Shown here in pieces: positions 1-10,480 of a stretch of 64,000 bases of DNA. The notes below the pieces were generated by a model, which saw only the letters and a program-made list of their open reading frames with translations, made no database searches and was not told the DNA's origin. Position 1 is the stretch's first letter. Every line of letters begins with the position of its first letter. This stretch comes from JAUILH01 sp965230535. GTDB taxonomy: Bacteria; Bacteroidota; Bacteroidia; Flavobacteriales_D; JAUILH01. The position numbers and the translations under genes were made by a program. The stretch is from the NCBI GenBank assembly GCA_965230535.1, contig OZ246010.1, positions 1,116,001-1,180,000 on the forward strand, written 5' to 3'.

Positions 1-63
1 ATTTCGGATCTGGAAAAACACAACAATGTACTTGATGAATCATTATTCTCTGTTGACAGCTAA
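1..63 (+). CDS. C-terminal end of an unidentified protein (partial)
   Basis: Frame 1 is open from the left edge and ends at TAA 61-63, giving about 20 residues (ISDLEKHNNVLDESLFSVDS). The stop lies 12 bases before the next gene on the same strand, so it is probably the upstream member of the same transcription unit. Too little is visible to name it; it may simply be an open frame by chance. Confidence 0.4.
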   Translation: MSDLEKHNNVLDESLFSVDS

Positions 64-75
64 TTTTAAACCACT

Positions 76-768
76 ATGGCAAAGATTCTTTTACTACACG
101 GCGCACTGGGCACCAAAGATCAACTTTCCGGGATAAAAGCGCGACTATCGGAACACTTTGAGGTGTACGACCTCAACTTTGAAGGACATGGAGATGCCGC
201 ATCCAACAAGGATTTTTCCATTGATCTGTTTACAGAAAATGTGATTGGTTTTCTGGAACAAAATAGCTTAAACGACATGATCATTTTTGGTTACAGCATG
301 GGAGGTTATGTTGCTTTAAATCTTGCCTTAAAGAAGCCCGATTTAGTATCAAAAATTGTGACTTACGGAACCAAGTTTGATTGGACGGCTGATACAGCTG
401 AACGAGAAGTAAAAATGCTCAACCCGGAAAAGATTGAAGAAAAAGTTCCGGCATTCGCAGAACGACTCAATGCTGTGCATATCTCAAATAACTGGAAAGA
501 TGTCATGAACAAAACTGCACAAATGATGCTGGATTTGGGCAATGGCAAAAAACTAACTCCTGAAGACCTGAGAAAAATTCAAACGGAAACTCTGGTTACA
601 ATAGGCTCAAAAGATCACATGGTAAGCGTTGAGGAATCTACAATGACAGCGAATTCCCTGGCGAAAGGAGAATTGATGATTTTCGAAAACGAACAACATC
701 TGATTGAAAAGGTGAATGCAAAGGTATTGTGTGATAGCTTGGTGGAATTTGTTAATCCGTCCTCATGA
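76..768 (+). CDS. alpha/beta-hydrolase fold protein
   Basis: A 230-residue cytoplasmic protein with no signal peptide. The oxyanion-hole strand ends in LLLHG (residues 5-9), the nucleophile elbow is GYSMGG with Ser74, and a plausible acid Asp180 (SKDHM) and base His208 (NEQHL) complete a Ser-Asp-His triad. Length and layout fit the small single-domain hydrolases of the MhpC/BioH/YbbA type (family knowledge); the substrate cannot be told from sequence. ATG at 76 directly precedes the first beta strand, so the start is firm. Its stop overlaps the next start by four bases (ATGA), which implies translational coupling to the membrane-anchored protein that follows. Confidence 0.85.
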   Translation: MAKILLLHGALGTKDQLSGIKARLSEHFEVYDLNFEGHGDAASNKDFSIDLFTENVIGFLEQNSLNDMIIFGYSMGGYVALNLALKKPDLVSKIVTYGTKFDWTADTAEREVKMLNPEKIEEKVPAFAERLNAVHISNNWKDVMNKTAQMMLDLGNGKKLTPEDLRKIQTETLVTIGSKDHMVSVEESTMTANSLAKGELMIFENEQHLIEKVNAKVLCDSLVEFVNPSS

Positions 769-1373
769 ATTACTCCAGGCTAATTGTCCTATGGGGAGTC
801 ATTGGACTCGTACTAGCCTCTTATCTTGGCAGCAGCTTGTCTTCTAATTCTCAAACCGACGATGGTCGACTAACCAAACAACAGGAAAATGAGTTTCCCA
901 ATTACCTAAAACCGGAGATGATGGGTTTGTGGAAGGCGGATTCTTTTAGAACGATAAGCTCTATTCCGGAAGAGAATCACTTAGTAATTTATCCTCAAGA
1001 TTCAACTAACCAAATATTAAGCTTACCAAACACAAAATACGGTCATGAGATACTCATGTTCTATAATAAAGATTCTATAGGCATGTATTCTTTAGAATCA
1101 GAGATAAAAACAATACAATTGGATTCAGCTCATACAGCTCCCTGTTTCAGTGGAATCTTCAAAATATCAGTAGTAAATCAAGAAGTATTGATACGAACAG
1201 ATTTTAGAGAAATTCGTTTCGAATTAAGCAATCCGATTTTGATCTTAAGAGAAAAATCTTTTGGATTTACCCTCATAGACTCAATTTACACCTATTATTC
1301 AAAGATTGACCCCGATTCATACTCTGCGGATGCGATCTCAAGTTTCCCTACCATTAAGGATTGTTATCTCTAA
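765..1373 (+). CDS. hypothetical membrane-anchored protein
   Basis: A 202-residue protein with one N-terminal hydrophobic helix (about residues 5-25) and no lipobox cysteine after it, so it is probably anchored in the inner membrane or exported. The remainder is a soluble, beta-rich domain with two lone cysteines (near residue 127 and four residues from the end). I recognise no family. It starts inside the stop of the hydrolase gene (ATGA overlap), so the two are co-translated; the gene ends seven bases before the stop of the convergent TerB-like gene. Function unknown. Confidence 0.7.
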   Translation: MNYSRLIVLWGVIGLVLASYLGSSLSSNSQTDDGRLTKQQENEFPNYLKPEMMGLWKADSFRTISSIPEENHLVIYPQDSTNQILSLPNTKYGHEILMFYNKDSIGMYSLESEIKTIQLDSAHTAPCFSGIFKISVVNQEVLIRTDFREIRFELSNPILILREKSFGFTLIDSIYTYYSKIDPDSYSADAISSFPTIKDCYL

Positions 1374-1379
1374 CGCGAC

Positions 1380-2324
1380 TTAATCCATCAAAATAGTAGT
1401 GAAGTAACCATTGTCCTGAAACTCTTGCTTTACTTTGGTGGCGTATTTTTTTGATAAGAATGGAGCCGTCACATAGCCTTCTCCACCTTCAACTTTTTGT
1501 CGGGTTAGACTCGAAAATGTCGTATTCAAATAATGGTCCTGCTCCACACGTTGAGGCACAATTACCACACGGTATTCCTGATAACCGGACCTTTGCGGAC
1601 CATTTCTGTCGATCAAATAATCAAACTCATGAATGATGATTTCTTCCTGGGCACTCATTTCTCCATCGATCGTAATCAACTCCCGTACCGTATTTGCCAG
1701 GTACTTCAATTCTCCCGTCTCCGGATGTGTTTTCAAATAATCATCCAAATCTTCCCATAAAACAAAGAACGGACTGATACTTGCCTTTTTGTGTCTTGCT
1801 TTGATAGCCCCCCAGATAACCTTGGTATGCCATTTGGCTGCCAGTTTATCTATAAATTCTTTTTCCTTATCATCCAACTTACCGTCGATCATGGCAATGG
1901 CACCCAGGATATCTATGACCTTCTCCTGAGAATGAGGTTTAAAGATTACCTTGGCCAAATAGCCCATCTCCGACCGTTCTTTTCTAATTGAGCGAGAAAT
2001 CAATTTGGTGAAACGCATTTTCCTGTTTCCTGACACCCAAATTCCAACCCCAATGAGCAACTGAACAATTCCGGCAAACAACCATAATATCCCGTCAATG
2101 ACTCCCTGGTATTGTCCATCCAAAGCATAGTGAAGTGTAAAGATGGATAAAGGAATCAGCCCGATAATTCTACTCGAAACTGAGATACTTTCAGACACTT
2201 CCTTGATGTGCTTTCGAGACCATAATTTATTCAACATCAGGTAGATTTCTACCACCGAAAAGATCAGGGCTCCATAGGCCAACATATCGACAATATCATT
2301 TATGACCAGTGGTTGAAATTTCAT
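1380..2324 (-). CDS. membrane protein with TerB-like domain
   Basis: The preferred start is the ATG at 2324 (314 residues); the frame extends to a GTG at 2378 but those 18 extra residues look non-coding. Three predicted membrane helices lie at about residues 10-33, 50-68 and 75-97. A cytoplasmic part (about 130-235) carries two copies of the acidic helix typical of TerB/DjlA N-domains: AMIDGKLDDKEKEF and ITIDGEMSAQEE. A C-terminal piece of about 60 residues resembles nothing I know. TerB-like domains bind metal and sit in stress or envelope-associated complexes (family knowledge); the exact role here is unknown. It is divergent from the A2M gene and convergent with the preceding gene. Confidence 0.65.
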   Translation of the reverse strand: MKFQPLVINDIVDMLAYGALIFSVVEIYLMLNKLWSRKHIKEVSESISVSSRIIGLIPLSIFTLHYALDGQYQGVIDGILWLFAGIVQLLIGVGIWVSGNRKMRFTKLISRSIRKERSEMGYLAKVIFKPHSQEKVIDILGAIAMIDGKLDDKEKEFIDKLAAKWHTKVIWGAIKARHKKASISPFFVLWEDLDDYLKTHPETGELKYLANTVRELITIDGEMSAQEEIIIHEFDYLIDRNGPQRSGYQEYRVVIVPQRVEQDHYLNTTFSSLTRQKVEGGEGYVTAPFLSKKYATKVKQEFQDNGYFTTILMD

Positions 2325-2455
2325 TGAATGGCAAGTTACATTTTTAAATTGATTCGAATAATTAATCGATAAACGCACATAATAATCTCACATACCTTTT
2401 ATAAAAGCTTAACAGTAAAATTGAATTAGCTAATTATTTAATCCTTGATAAAATC

Positions 2456-5400
2456 ATGAAAAAAATCTTCCTAATTCTACTCATGAGCGTTCCTCTGCTC
2501 ATCTTCATCCCCAAAAAGTGTTCCACAGATCAAATTGAAGAAACTGTTGAGAAAGTCACAGTCAATCCTGAGTTTGCAACTTACATCAGGGCCTATACTT
2601 CCGGTATTATTTCAAAACGGTCGAGCATCACAATTGAGTTAATAGAAGATTTTGAAAATTATGAGTCTATTCCTCTAAGCAACGATTTGTTTCACCTCAC
2701 ACCTTCCACTCCGGGAAAAGCTATGTGGGTAGATGAAAACACCATCGAATTTGTGCCACAGGGAGATCTTAGATCAGGACAGGATTATAAGCTGGACTTT
2801 GAATTGGGCAAATTGCTGGATGTAGAAGACGAATACCAAACCTTCTCATACAACTTCTCAACCAAGTTACAGTACCTCACTGTTCATACCAATAGCCTTA
2901 AGGCGACTAAGAAGACTCAACTGGAAAAACAAAATCTGTCTGGTGTGGTGTATACCAATGATGTTGTGGATGAAGACAATTTGGAGCGCACGATTACAGC
3001 CACTCAAAAAGGAAAAGAATTAGACATAGAATGGAAGCATTTATCAGATACAAAACATGAATACATAGTAAAAAACATAGAGAGGTCTGACGATCCGTCA
3101 TCAGTTGATTTATCATGGAACGGTGCTCCGATTGAAACTGGTGAGACAGGAAACAAAACGGTGGAAGTTCCTGCACTGGGAGATTTTAAGATTCTTGATA
3201 TTGAAGTGATTCAGGAACCGGAACAATTTGTGAAAATCGAATTTTCTGATCCACTTCAGGACCTTCAAAACCTTAACGGGATTATTAAAATTGAAGATAT
3301 GAACAACCTGAACTACAACATAGAAGATCAGGAAATACATGTTTATCTGCCACATAGATTGTCGGGCACAAGAGCCATTACCATCAATCCTGGGATTAAA
3401 AACATCAACGGTTATAAGATGATCAATAGTGATGAGGTGGACCTGGTTTTTGAAGGCATCAAACCTGATCTTCGATTGGTTGAAAGTGGCGTAATCGTTC
3501 CAAGCAGCAAGGAAGGCATCATGTTTCCTTTTGAAACAGTTAACCTCAGAGCAGTAGATGTTTTCATCACCAAAATATATGAAAGCAATATTCTGCAATT
3601 CCTTCAGATTAACCACATCACGGAAAACAATGAGATGAAACGTGTGTCGAAGGAAGTGCTCAGACAGACCATTCGTATCGACAAACCTGGCACCAATCTT
3701 CACGAATGGAATCGCTACACTTTGGACTTAAGTAAGTTGATTGCGATCGACCCGGGGGCCATTTATCAGGTAGAAATTCGTTGCAAAAAGGAGTTCAGCA
3801 CCTATGGTTGTGGTGAAGAACAGGCTGAGTTAACCACTTTCTCGAAAACCGAAGAAAAGTCTTGGAGCGAAAGTGAATGGGTGTCCTGGGATTACTGGTA
3901 CGACAATGACTATTGGTACGGTGATGATTACAATTACCGCGAAAGTGACAATCCTTGCAACAGTGCTTATTACTACGACAGAGCCATCAAGAGCAACGTT
4001 CTGGCCTCTAATATTGGAATGATTGCCAAAGCAGGAAGTGACAAGAAACTGCACGTTTTTGTGAATGATCTCCGCACAACCAACCCTGTTTCCGGAGCTA
4101 CTGTCGAATTCTACAGCTACCAACAACAATTATTAGGAAAAACCTACACAAACTCAAAAGGGATGGCTGCTCTCAAGTTGGAAGAGAAACCATTTGTGGT
4201 AATTGCTAAAAATGGCAACGAAAGAAGCTATATCAAACTCAGAGATGGAGAATCTCTATCTCTAAGTAAGTTTGACGTATCAGGAGCCACTATCCAGGAA
4301 GAAATCAAAGGCTATATGTACTCTGAAAGAGGCGTTTGGAGGCCTGGTGATTCAATTTATGTTGCCTTTATGATGGAAGACAAAAACAAAGTACTTCCAA
4401 AAGGTCACCCGGTTAGTTTCACCCTTCAGGATCCTAAGAACAATATCGTTTATAAAACCTCAACTTCAAAAAATGTCAACGGTTTATACGATTTCAGAAC
4501 CGGAACCGATATGGAAGCACCAACCGGAAATTATCTGGCAACTGTTAAAGTCGGAAATCGTGAGTTCAACAAAACTCTTAAGGTTGAAACTGTGAAGCCA
4601 AACCGACTAAAGGTTTATCTGGATTTCAATAATGAGCTTTTATCAAACGGAAACAGAGATGCGCTGGGCATGCTAAGCGTGAAATGGCTTCATGGAGCCA
4701 TCGCCAAAAACCTGAAGTCGAGGGTAAACATGAGCTTAACCGCCGGATACACCCATTTCGAGAAATTTAACGACTACATTTTTGACGATCCTCTTAAAAG
4801 CTTCAATGCAGAAGATCATACAGTGTTTGACCATGAAGTTGATGAAGAGGGTAAAGCCGAATTCAAACTGGACATGCGCGTTAAAAATTCGGCACCGGGT
4901 ATGTTAAGAGCTCACTTCATTACCAAAGTATTTGAAAAAGGCGGAGGCTTTTCTATCGACCGTCACACCATGCCTTACTCTCCTTACAAAAACTACGTTG
5001 GTTTGAAGGTACCGGAAGGTTCAATGGAATACGGAACTCTGGAAACCGATAAAGACATCATGATAGACATTGCCCATGTATCTGAAACCGGAGCACCGGT
5101 TAACTCTTCTGAAGTTGAAGTAAAGGTATACAAGCTCGAGTGGAGATGGTGGTGGGATAGCTACGACAATGATTTGGCCAGCTATATTTCAAAATATACT
5201 ACTACCCCAATTGAAAACAAGATGGTGTCCATCAACAAGGGTAAAGGTCAGTTCAAATTACGAGTTAACAGACCGGAATGGGGCCGTTTCTTCGTTCAGG
5301 TGATTGATAAGAAATCCGGACATTCTACTGGAAAAGTAGTTTATATCGATTGGCCATACTGGGCAAGATCGGAAAGAACCACCATTGAAAACGCAACCAT

Positions 5401-8029
5401 GCTGAGCTTTAATACAGACAAGGAAGTATACCAGGTTGGTGAAAAAGTAAAGGTTTCTTTCCCTTCCAGCTCAAATGGAAGAGCCATTATCACGCTCGAA
5501 TCAGGCACCAAGGTGGTTAAGAAGTACGAAACGGCTACTCAAAAAGGAGAAACACGTTTCGAATTCACCACAGATGCCTCAATGGCTCCCAATGTGTATG
5601 TTCATGTGACGCTTCTTCAACCACACAACATCACGGAAAATGATTTGCCTATTAGAATGTATGGTGTGGCTCCAATCATTGTTGAGAATCCCGGGTCTCA
5701 TTTAAAACCGGTGATCTCCTGCTCTGATGAGTTTAAACCTGAAAGCACAGCCAGTATCAAAGTTCGGGAAGAGAATGGTAAGTCTATGACTTATACGCTG
5801 GCCGTGGTAGATGATGGTCTACTCGATCTAACCAGTTTTAAAACACCTCAACCATGGGATCATTTCTATGCACGAGAGGCACTTGGTGTGAGATCATGGG
5901 ATATGTATGATGATGTGATGGGAGCTTTTGCTTTCGAAATGAATCGCGTACTTGCAGTTGGTGGAGATGGTTCCGGAAGATTGAAGAAACCAAACAAAGC
6001 CAACAGGTTCAAACCTATGGTAAGGTACATTGGTCCATTTCATTTGCCAGCCGGATCAAGCAAAACACACAAGATTGACATACCGAATTATGTTGGTTCT
6101 GTTCGTGTGATGGTGGTTGCAGGCGAAAAAGGGAATTACGGAAACGCTGAGAAAACTGTTCCGGTAAAAAGTCCTTTAATGGTACTGGGAACCCTTCCAA
6201 GAGTCCTGAGTCCAACTGAAGCAGTTTACCTTCCTGTGAATGTTTTTGCCATGGAGGATGAGGTTAAAAATGTTGACGTGACCATCAAAGTGAACGACAA
6301 ACTCCAGATAATGGGACAAGCCACCAAGCAGGTTCGATTCAATAAAACTGGAGATGAAGTGGTGAATTTTGCGCTTGAGGTGGCCAAAGAAATAGGTATC
6401 GCCAAAGTGGAAATCACAGCCAGAAGTGGCAAACATGTCGCTCATCATGCCATAGAACTGGATGTTCGCTCTCCAAATCCTGTTGTTGCTGACGTTCATG
6501 AAACTGTGATAGAAGCCGGAAAAAACTGGGATGTTAACATTGCTCACAATGGTATAAAAGGCACCAATAAGGCATATATTGAGTTGTCCGCCATACCGTC
6601 TATTAATCTACAGCAACGTCTCCGCTATCTCATTCAGTACCCACATGGGTGTGTAGAGCAGACTACTTCTTCTGTCTTCCCTCAGTTGGCACTTCATAAA
6701 ATCACAAAACTGGATGCTGATTTTAAATCCAGAATTGATGAGAACATTGCAGCTGCCATCACCAGATTGAAACTTTTCCAAACCAGCGATGGTGGATTTG
6801 GCTACTGGCCAGGTGATGTGCATAGCAATCCTTGGGGGACCACCTACGCCGGTCACTTCTTAATTGAAGCTTCCTTGCATGGACATAAAGTTCCTAAAAA
6901 CATGAAAAAGGCCTGGATCAAATACCAAAAGGATCAAGCCAGAGATTATGTTCCGAAAAGAAGCAATAGAGGTAGTTATCAGAACAACAACCTGGATCAG
7001 GCTTACAGATTGTACACACTTGCTTTAGCGCAGTCTCCTGAGTTGGGTGCGATGAACAGGTTAAGAGAAACTCCTGATTTGGACGATAGATCAAAATGGC
7101 GTCTGGCTGCAGCTTATTCATTGATTGGTCAGCCAGAAGCAGCTGAGCTTCTGATCAGAAATGCCAGTTCAACGGTAAGTCCATATGTTGAATTGTCAAA
7201 CACCTTTGGTTCGAACATACGTGATGAGGCCATGATTTTGGAAACCATGGTTCTCATGGATAAGAAAACGGATGCAGCTGTATTGACTAAGAAAATTGCC
7301 AAGCAACTTAACCAGGATCAGTGGATGAGTACGCAGGCAACCGCATACTGTCTGTTGGCTGTAAGCAAATTTGCAGGCAGCGAAGGCACGGATAAAACCA
7401 TGCGTTTCAATTACAGTCTGAATGGGAAACTTTTAGAAACGAAAGCGACACAAGAGATCATTTTCTCTCAGGAATTGCTCAAAAAAGGCAAGCTGAGTAT
7501 CGAGAACTCTGGCAAAGGTGTATTGTACGCCAAGGTAGTTGTGGAAAGTGTTCCGGTGATTGGTGACCAAACAGCCAGTTCCAATCATGTTGAATTGAGT
7601 ATCAAATACACTTCAATGAAAGGGGAAGAAATTGACCCAAGAAGAATTGAACAGGGAACTGATTTCATGGCAGAAGTGACCATTAAAAATAATGGTACCA
7701 GAGGCAATATTCCGGAAATGACCCTGAATCAACTTTTCCCTTCCGGTTGGGAGATTCATAACTCGCGAATGGATGGTCATCTGAGTTCTGAGAATACGAG
7801 CACGTTCGATTATCAGGACATTCGTGACGACAGAGTGTACACCTACTTTGATTTGGCTTCTTCACATTCTCATACATACAAAGTAAGGTTAAACGCAACT
7901 TATTTAGGACGCTTTTACCTTCCAACCATTGAGACTGAAGCCATGTATGACAATACCATCAATGCACGAATTCCAGGTTTCTGGACAGAAGTTGTTAAAT
8001 CCAATAAACTGTTGAGCAGCCAACCATAG
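2456..8029 (+). CDS. bacterial alpha-2-macroglobulin (YfhM-like)
   Basis: A protein of 1857 residues, the usual size for bacterial A2M. An N-terminal hydrophobic segment (about 4-20) is followed by Cys22, but the sequence before it (PKK) is not a lipobox, so lipidation is doubtful. MG-type beta domains follow; the conserved family motif RGVWRPGD is near residue 625. The thioester motif CVEQ is intact at Cys1399-Gln1402, within the alpha-helical barrel (TED), so covalent trapping of attacking proteases is plausible. A Trp/Tyr/Asp-rich stretch lies at about 475-500. One base separates it from pbpC, the classic pairing in which A2M guards the periplasm while PBP1C repairs peptidoglycan (established association; the specific role is inference). 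Confidence 0.93.
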   Translation: MKKIFLILLMSVPLLIFIPKKCSTDQIEETVEKVTVNPEFATYIRAYTSGIISKRSSITIELIEDFENYESIPLSNDLFHLTPSTPGKAMWVDENTIEFVPQGDLRSGQDYKLDFELGKLLDVEDEYQTFSYNFSTKLQYLTVHTNSLKATKKTQLEKQNLSGVVYTNDVVDEDNLERTITATQKGKELDIEWKHLSDTKHEYIVKNIERSDDPSSVDLSWNGAPIETGETGNKTVEVPALGDFKILDIEVIQEPEQFVKIEFSDPLQDLQNLNGIIKIEDMNNLNYNIEDQEIHVYLPHRLSGTRAITINPGIKNINGYKMINSDEVDLVFEGIKPDLRLVESGVIVPSSKEGIMFPFETVNLRAVDVFITKIYESNILQFLQINHITENNEMKRVSKEVLRQTIRIDKPGTNLHEWNRYTLDLSKLIAIDPGAIYQVEIRCKKEFSTYGCGEEQAELTTFSKTEEKSWSESEWVSWDYWYDNDYWYGDDYNYRESDNPCNSAYYYDRAIKSNVLASNIGMIAKAGSDKKLHVFVNDLRTTNPVSGATVEFYSYQQQLLGKTYTNSKGMAALKLEEKPFVVIAKNGNERSYIKLRDGESLSLSKFDVSGATIQEEIKGYMYSERGVWRPGDSIYVAFMMEDKNKVLPKGHPVSFTLQDPKNNIVYKTSTSKNVNGLYDFRTGTDMEAPTGNYLATVKVGNREFNKTLKVETVKPNRLKVYLDFNNELLSNGNRDALGMLSVKWLHGAIAKNLKSRVNMSLTAGYTHFEKFNDYIFDDPLKSFNAEDHTVFDHEVDEEGKAEFKLDMRVKNSAPGMLRAHFITKVFEKGGGFSIDRHTMPYSPYKNYVGLKVPEGSMEYGTLETDKDIMIDIAHVSETGAPVNSSEVEVKVYKLEWRWWWDSYDNDLASYISKYTTTPIENKMVSINKGKGQFKLRVNRPEWGRFFVQVIDKKSGHSTGKVVYIDWPYWARSERTTIENATMLSFNTDKEVYQVGEKVKVSFPSSSNGRAIITLESGTKVVKKYETATQKGETRFEFTTDASMAPNVYVHVTLLQPHNITENDLPIRMYGVAPIIVENPGSHLKPVISCSDEFKPESTASIKVREENGKSMTYTLAVVDDGLLDLTSFKTPQPWDHFYAREALGVRSWDMYDDVMGAFAFEMNRVLAVGGDGSGRLKKPNKANRFKPMVRYIGPFHLPAGSSKTHKIDIPNYVGSVRVMVVAGEKGNYGNAEKTVPVKSPLMVLGTLPRVLSPTEAVYLPVNVFAMEDEVKNVDVTIKVNDKLQIMGQATKQVRFNKTGDEVVNFALEVAKEIGIAKVEITARSGKHVAHHAIELDVRSPNPVVADVHETVIEAGKNWDVNIAHNGIKGTNKAYIELSAIPSINLQQRLRYLIQYPHGCVEQTTSSVFPQLALHKITKLDADFKSRIDENIAAAITRLKLFQTSDGGFGYWPGDVHSNPWGTTYAGHFLIEASLHGHKVPKNMKKAWIKYQKDQARDYVPKRSNRGSYQNNNLDQAYRLYTLALAQSPELGAMNRLRETPDLDDRSKWRLAAAYSLIGQPEAAELLIRNASSTVSPYVELSNTFGSNIRDEAMILETMVLMDKKTDAAVLTKKIAKQLNQDQWMSTQATAYCLLAVSKFAGSEGTDKTMRFNYSLNGKLLETKATQEIIFSQELLKKGKLSIENSGKGVLYAKVVVESVPVIGDQTASSNHVELSIKYTSMKGEEIDPRRIEQGTDFMAEVTIKNNGTRGNIPEMTLNQLFPSGWEIHNSRMDGHLSSENTSTFDYQDIRDDRVYTYFDLASSHSHTYKVRLNATYLGRFYLPTIETEAMYDNTINARIPGFWTEVVKSNKLLSSQP

Positions 8030-8030
8030 C

Positions 8031-10388
8031 ATGCGGCTTTTTCGTAAAATATCTTTTCCTTTCCGCAGGCTATGGTCATGGATAAAGAAGGTCCGCTACT
8101 ACCTTTTAGCGGCCTTTCTTATCCTATTGGGAGTTTGGTGGTTTTGCTTACCGGATGAATTATTCGATGATCCAACGAGTACGGTTCTCATGGACAGAGA
8201 TGGGAATATCCTAGGTGCTCGAATCGCAAGTGACGGGCAATGGCGTTTTCCTGCACGGGAAAAAGTGCCCTACAAATTTGAACAAGCCATTATTCAGTTT
8301 GAAGACAGGGATTTTTACGACCATATGGGCTTCAGTTTTAAAGCTTTTGGACGTGCATTAAAGCAAAACATTCAGGCTGGTGAAGTAGTAAGTGGTGGCA
8401 GCACCATCAGCATGCAAACTATTCGAATTTCAAGAAAAGGAAAATCGAGAAATGTCTTTGAAAAGATGGTTGAAGTGTTTCAATCAACAAGAATGGAAAT
8501 CTCTTATTCAAAGGATGAAATTTTAGCCATGTACGCATCTAATGCTCCAATGGGAGGGAATGTGGTTGGATTAGATGCGGCTGCATGGCGCTATTTTGGA
8601 ACAACTCCTGAAAAGTTAAGTTGGGCGGAAATTTGTGTGCTGGCCATTCTGCCAAATTCACCCGGACTAATCCACCCAGGCAGAAACCGTGATGCGCTTC
8701 TTAAAAAGAGAAATCGATTGTTAAAGCGTTTGTATGATGTCAAAATTCTGGACAAGTTCGATTATGAACTAGCCATCGCAGAACCAATTCCAAATAAACC
8801 ACCGGACCTTCCTAACATAGCACCGCATTTGATGGACCGCATTATCAAACAGGGTAAAGAAGGACAAATCGTAAGAGCCAGTGTAGATATGGGGCTTCAA
8901 AACAAGGTGAACACTGTGGTAGAAAATCACCACAAACGCTTGTCAAAAAATGAAATTCACAATGCAGCAGTTTTAATCGTTAACAACAAAACAGGAGAGA
9001 TTCTTTCTTATGTTGGAAATACCATGGGTGACGATCCTGAAAACGGAAATGCTGTGGATGTCATTCCAGCTCCAAGAAGCACAGGCAGTATTCTCAAACC
9101 TTTTCTTTTTGCAGGAATGATTCATCATGGAGAGATTACACCTATGCAACTGGTTGAAGATGTCCCAATCATCTTGTCTGGCTATTCTCCTAAAAATTAC
9201 AACGGCAAATACGACGGTGCAGTTCCCGCCAACAGGGCTCTCGCCAAATCCTTAAATGTGCCTATTGTGAAACTGCTCAAGCAATATGGTGTTCAAAAAT
9301 TTCATCACCAATTAAAGCGAATGGGGATGACCACCTTGCATCAACCATCTTCTCATTATGGTTTGTCTCTTGTGTTGGGAGGAGCAGAAGCCAGTTTATG
9401 GGATCTGTGTTTGATGTACTCTAACATGGCTCGAAAACTAAATGATCAATCAGGTTTATCTCAGCTAAAACTAAACTCGGATGAATCCGTTCCTGAAGAA
9501 GGGAAATTCACTCCGGGCAAGGGGGCTATCTGGTCGACATTTGAAGCTATGAACGGACTTGCCAGACCAGAATCAGAAGGCCTCTGGGAACAATTTAGTT
9601 CCTCACAAAAAATTGCCTGGAAAACAGGGACAAGTTTTGGTTTTAGAGACGCATGGGCAATTGGTGTCACTGCCGACTACACGGTTGGCGTTTGGGTGGG
9701 CAATGCCGATGGCGAAGGCAGACCGGGTTTAATAGGGATAGAAGCAGCTGCTCCCGTTTTATTTGACGTTTTTGAGTTACTCCCGAATTCCAAATGGTTC
9801 AAAAAGCCTGTGGAAGACATGACTCCAATAGCCATTTGCCAGAAAAGTGGTTACAGAGCATCTATGTTCTCAGAAGAGGTGGATACGCTTCTACTTCCAA
9901 AATCTTGCTTGCAAACAACAGCCTGTCCTTACTGCAAAAAGGTTCACTTAGACCCGACAGGGTCTTACCAGGTTAACAGCAGTTGCCTGTCAAGTTTCGA
10001 CCTGGTGACTGAAAATCGTTTCGTTCTCCCACCAATCATGGAGAAGTATTACAAACTTAAAAATCCAAGTTACGATCCGCTTCCTCCATATAAAGACCTT
10101 TGTTCCAATTCATCTGATGAAGCCATCGCCGTAATCTACCCTAAAGAAAACAGTCGGATTTATCTTCCCAAAAACCTGGATGGACAACAAAGCAAAACCG
10201 TTTTTGAAGTATCTCACAGACAAGACACCTTAAAGGTTTACTGGCATCTGAACGACCAGTTTTTAGGCACCACCGAAGGCAATCACGAACTATCAGTCAT
10301 TCCTGAAGAAGGCAAACACACCTTAACACTTGTAGATGAACTGGGACAAAGTTATGTACGTCACTTTGAGGTTTATAGCAAAGAATAG
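8031..10388 (+). CDS. pbpC: penicillin-binding protein 1C (bifunctional glycosyltransferase/transpeptidase)
   Basis: A 785-residue protein. One N-terminal membrane helix (about 21-40) precedes a GT51 glycosyltransferase domain with the catalytic Glu91 in QFEDRDFYDH and GGSTISMQT further on. The transpeptidase has SILK with Ser353 and Lys356, an SLN motif (KSLNVP) and KTG at 531-533. A C-terminal PBP1C-type beta domain with several cysteines (SCLQTTACPYC) closes the protein. It polymerises and cross-links peptidoglycan at the outer face of the inner membrane. ATG follows the A2M stop after a single base, so the two genes form an operon. The symbol follows domain order and the A2M neighbour. 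Confidence 0.95.
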   Translation: MRLFRKISFPFRRLWSWIKKVRYYLLAAFLILLGVWWFCLPDELFDDPTSTVLMDRDGNILGARIASDGQWRFPAREKVPYKFEQAIIQFEDRDFYDHMGFSFKAFGRALKQNIQAGEVVSGGSTISMQTIRISRKGKSRNVFEKMVEVFQSTRMEISYSKDEILAMYASNAPMGGNVVGLDAAAWRYFGTTPEKLSWAEICVLAILPNSPGLIHPGRNRDALLKKRNRLLKRLYDVKILDKFDYELAIAEPIPNKPPDLPNIAPHLMDRIIKQGKEGQIVRASVDMGLQNKVNTVVENHHKRLSKNEIHNAAVLIVNNKTGEILSYVGNTMGDDPENGNAVDVIPAPRSTGSILKPFLFAGMIHHGEITPMQLVEDVPIILSGYSPKNYNGKYDGAVPANRALAKSLNVPIVKLLKQYGVQKFHHQLKRMGMTTLHQPSSHYGLSLVLGGAEASLWDLCLMYSNMARKLNDQSGLSQLKLNSDESVPEEGKFTPGKGAIWSTFEAMNGLARPESEGLWEQFSSSQKIAWKTGTSFGFRDAWAIGVTADYTVGVWVGNADGEGRPGLIGIEAAAPVLFDVFELLPNSKWFKKPVEDMTPIAICQKSGYRASMFSEEVDTLLLPKSCLQTTACPYCKKVHLDPTGSYQVNSSCLSSFDLVTENRFVLPPIMEKYYKLKNPSYDPLPPYKDLCSNSSDEAIAVIYPKENSRIYLPKNLDGQQSKTVFEVSHRQDTLKVYWHLNDQFLGTTEGNHELSVIPEEGKHTLTLVDELGQSYVRHFEVYSKE

Positions 10389-10415
10389 GATTTCAAGAAA
10401 GAATACCGTAAACAC

Positions 10416-10448
10416 TTGCATTTCCCATGGAAAAATCCGTACTTTTAC
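10416..10448 (+). promoter_or_regulatory. putative Bacteroidota-type promoter
   Basis: CTTG at 10416-10419 and TACTTTTA at 10441-10448 resemble the phylum's -33 (TTG) and -7 (TAnnTTTG) elements at a 21-base spacing. They sit 33 bases before the ATG of the T9SS cargo gene. The last -7 base is A rather than G. Pattern match only. Confidence 0.35.
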
Positions 10449-10480
10449 CTTATTAGGCATTAAAAATTAAAACCAATTAT

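Noticed and set aside
3113..3703. A 196-codon leftward open frame inside the A2M gene
   Set aside because: It is antisense to well-conserved coding sequence, and its own product is rich in His/Phe/Ile with no recognisable fold.
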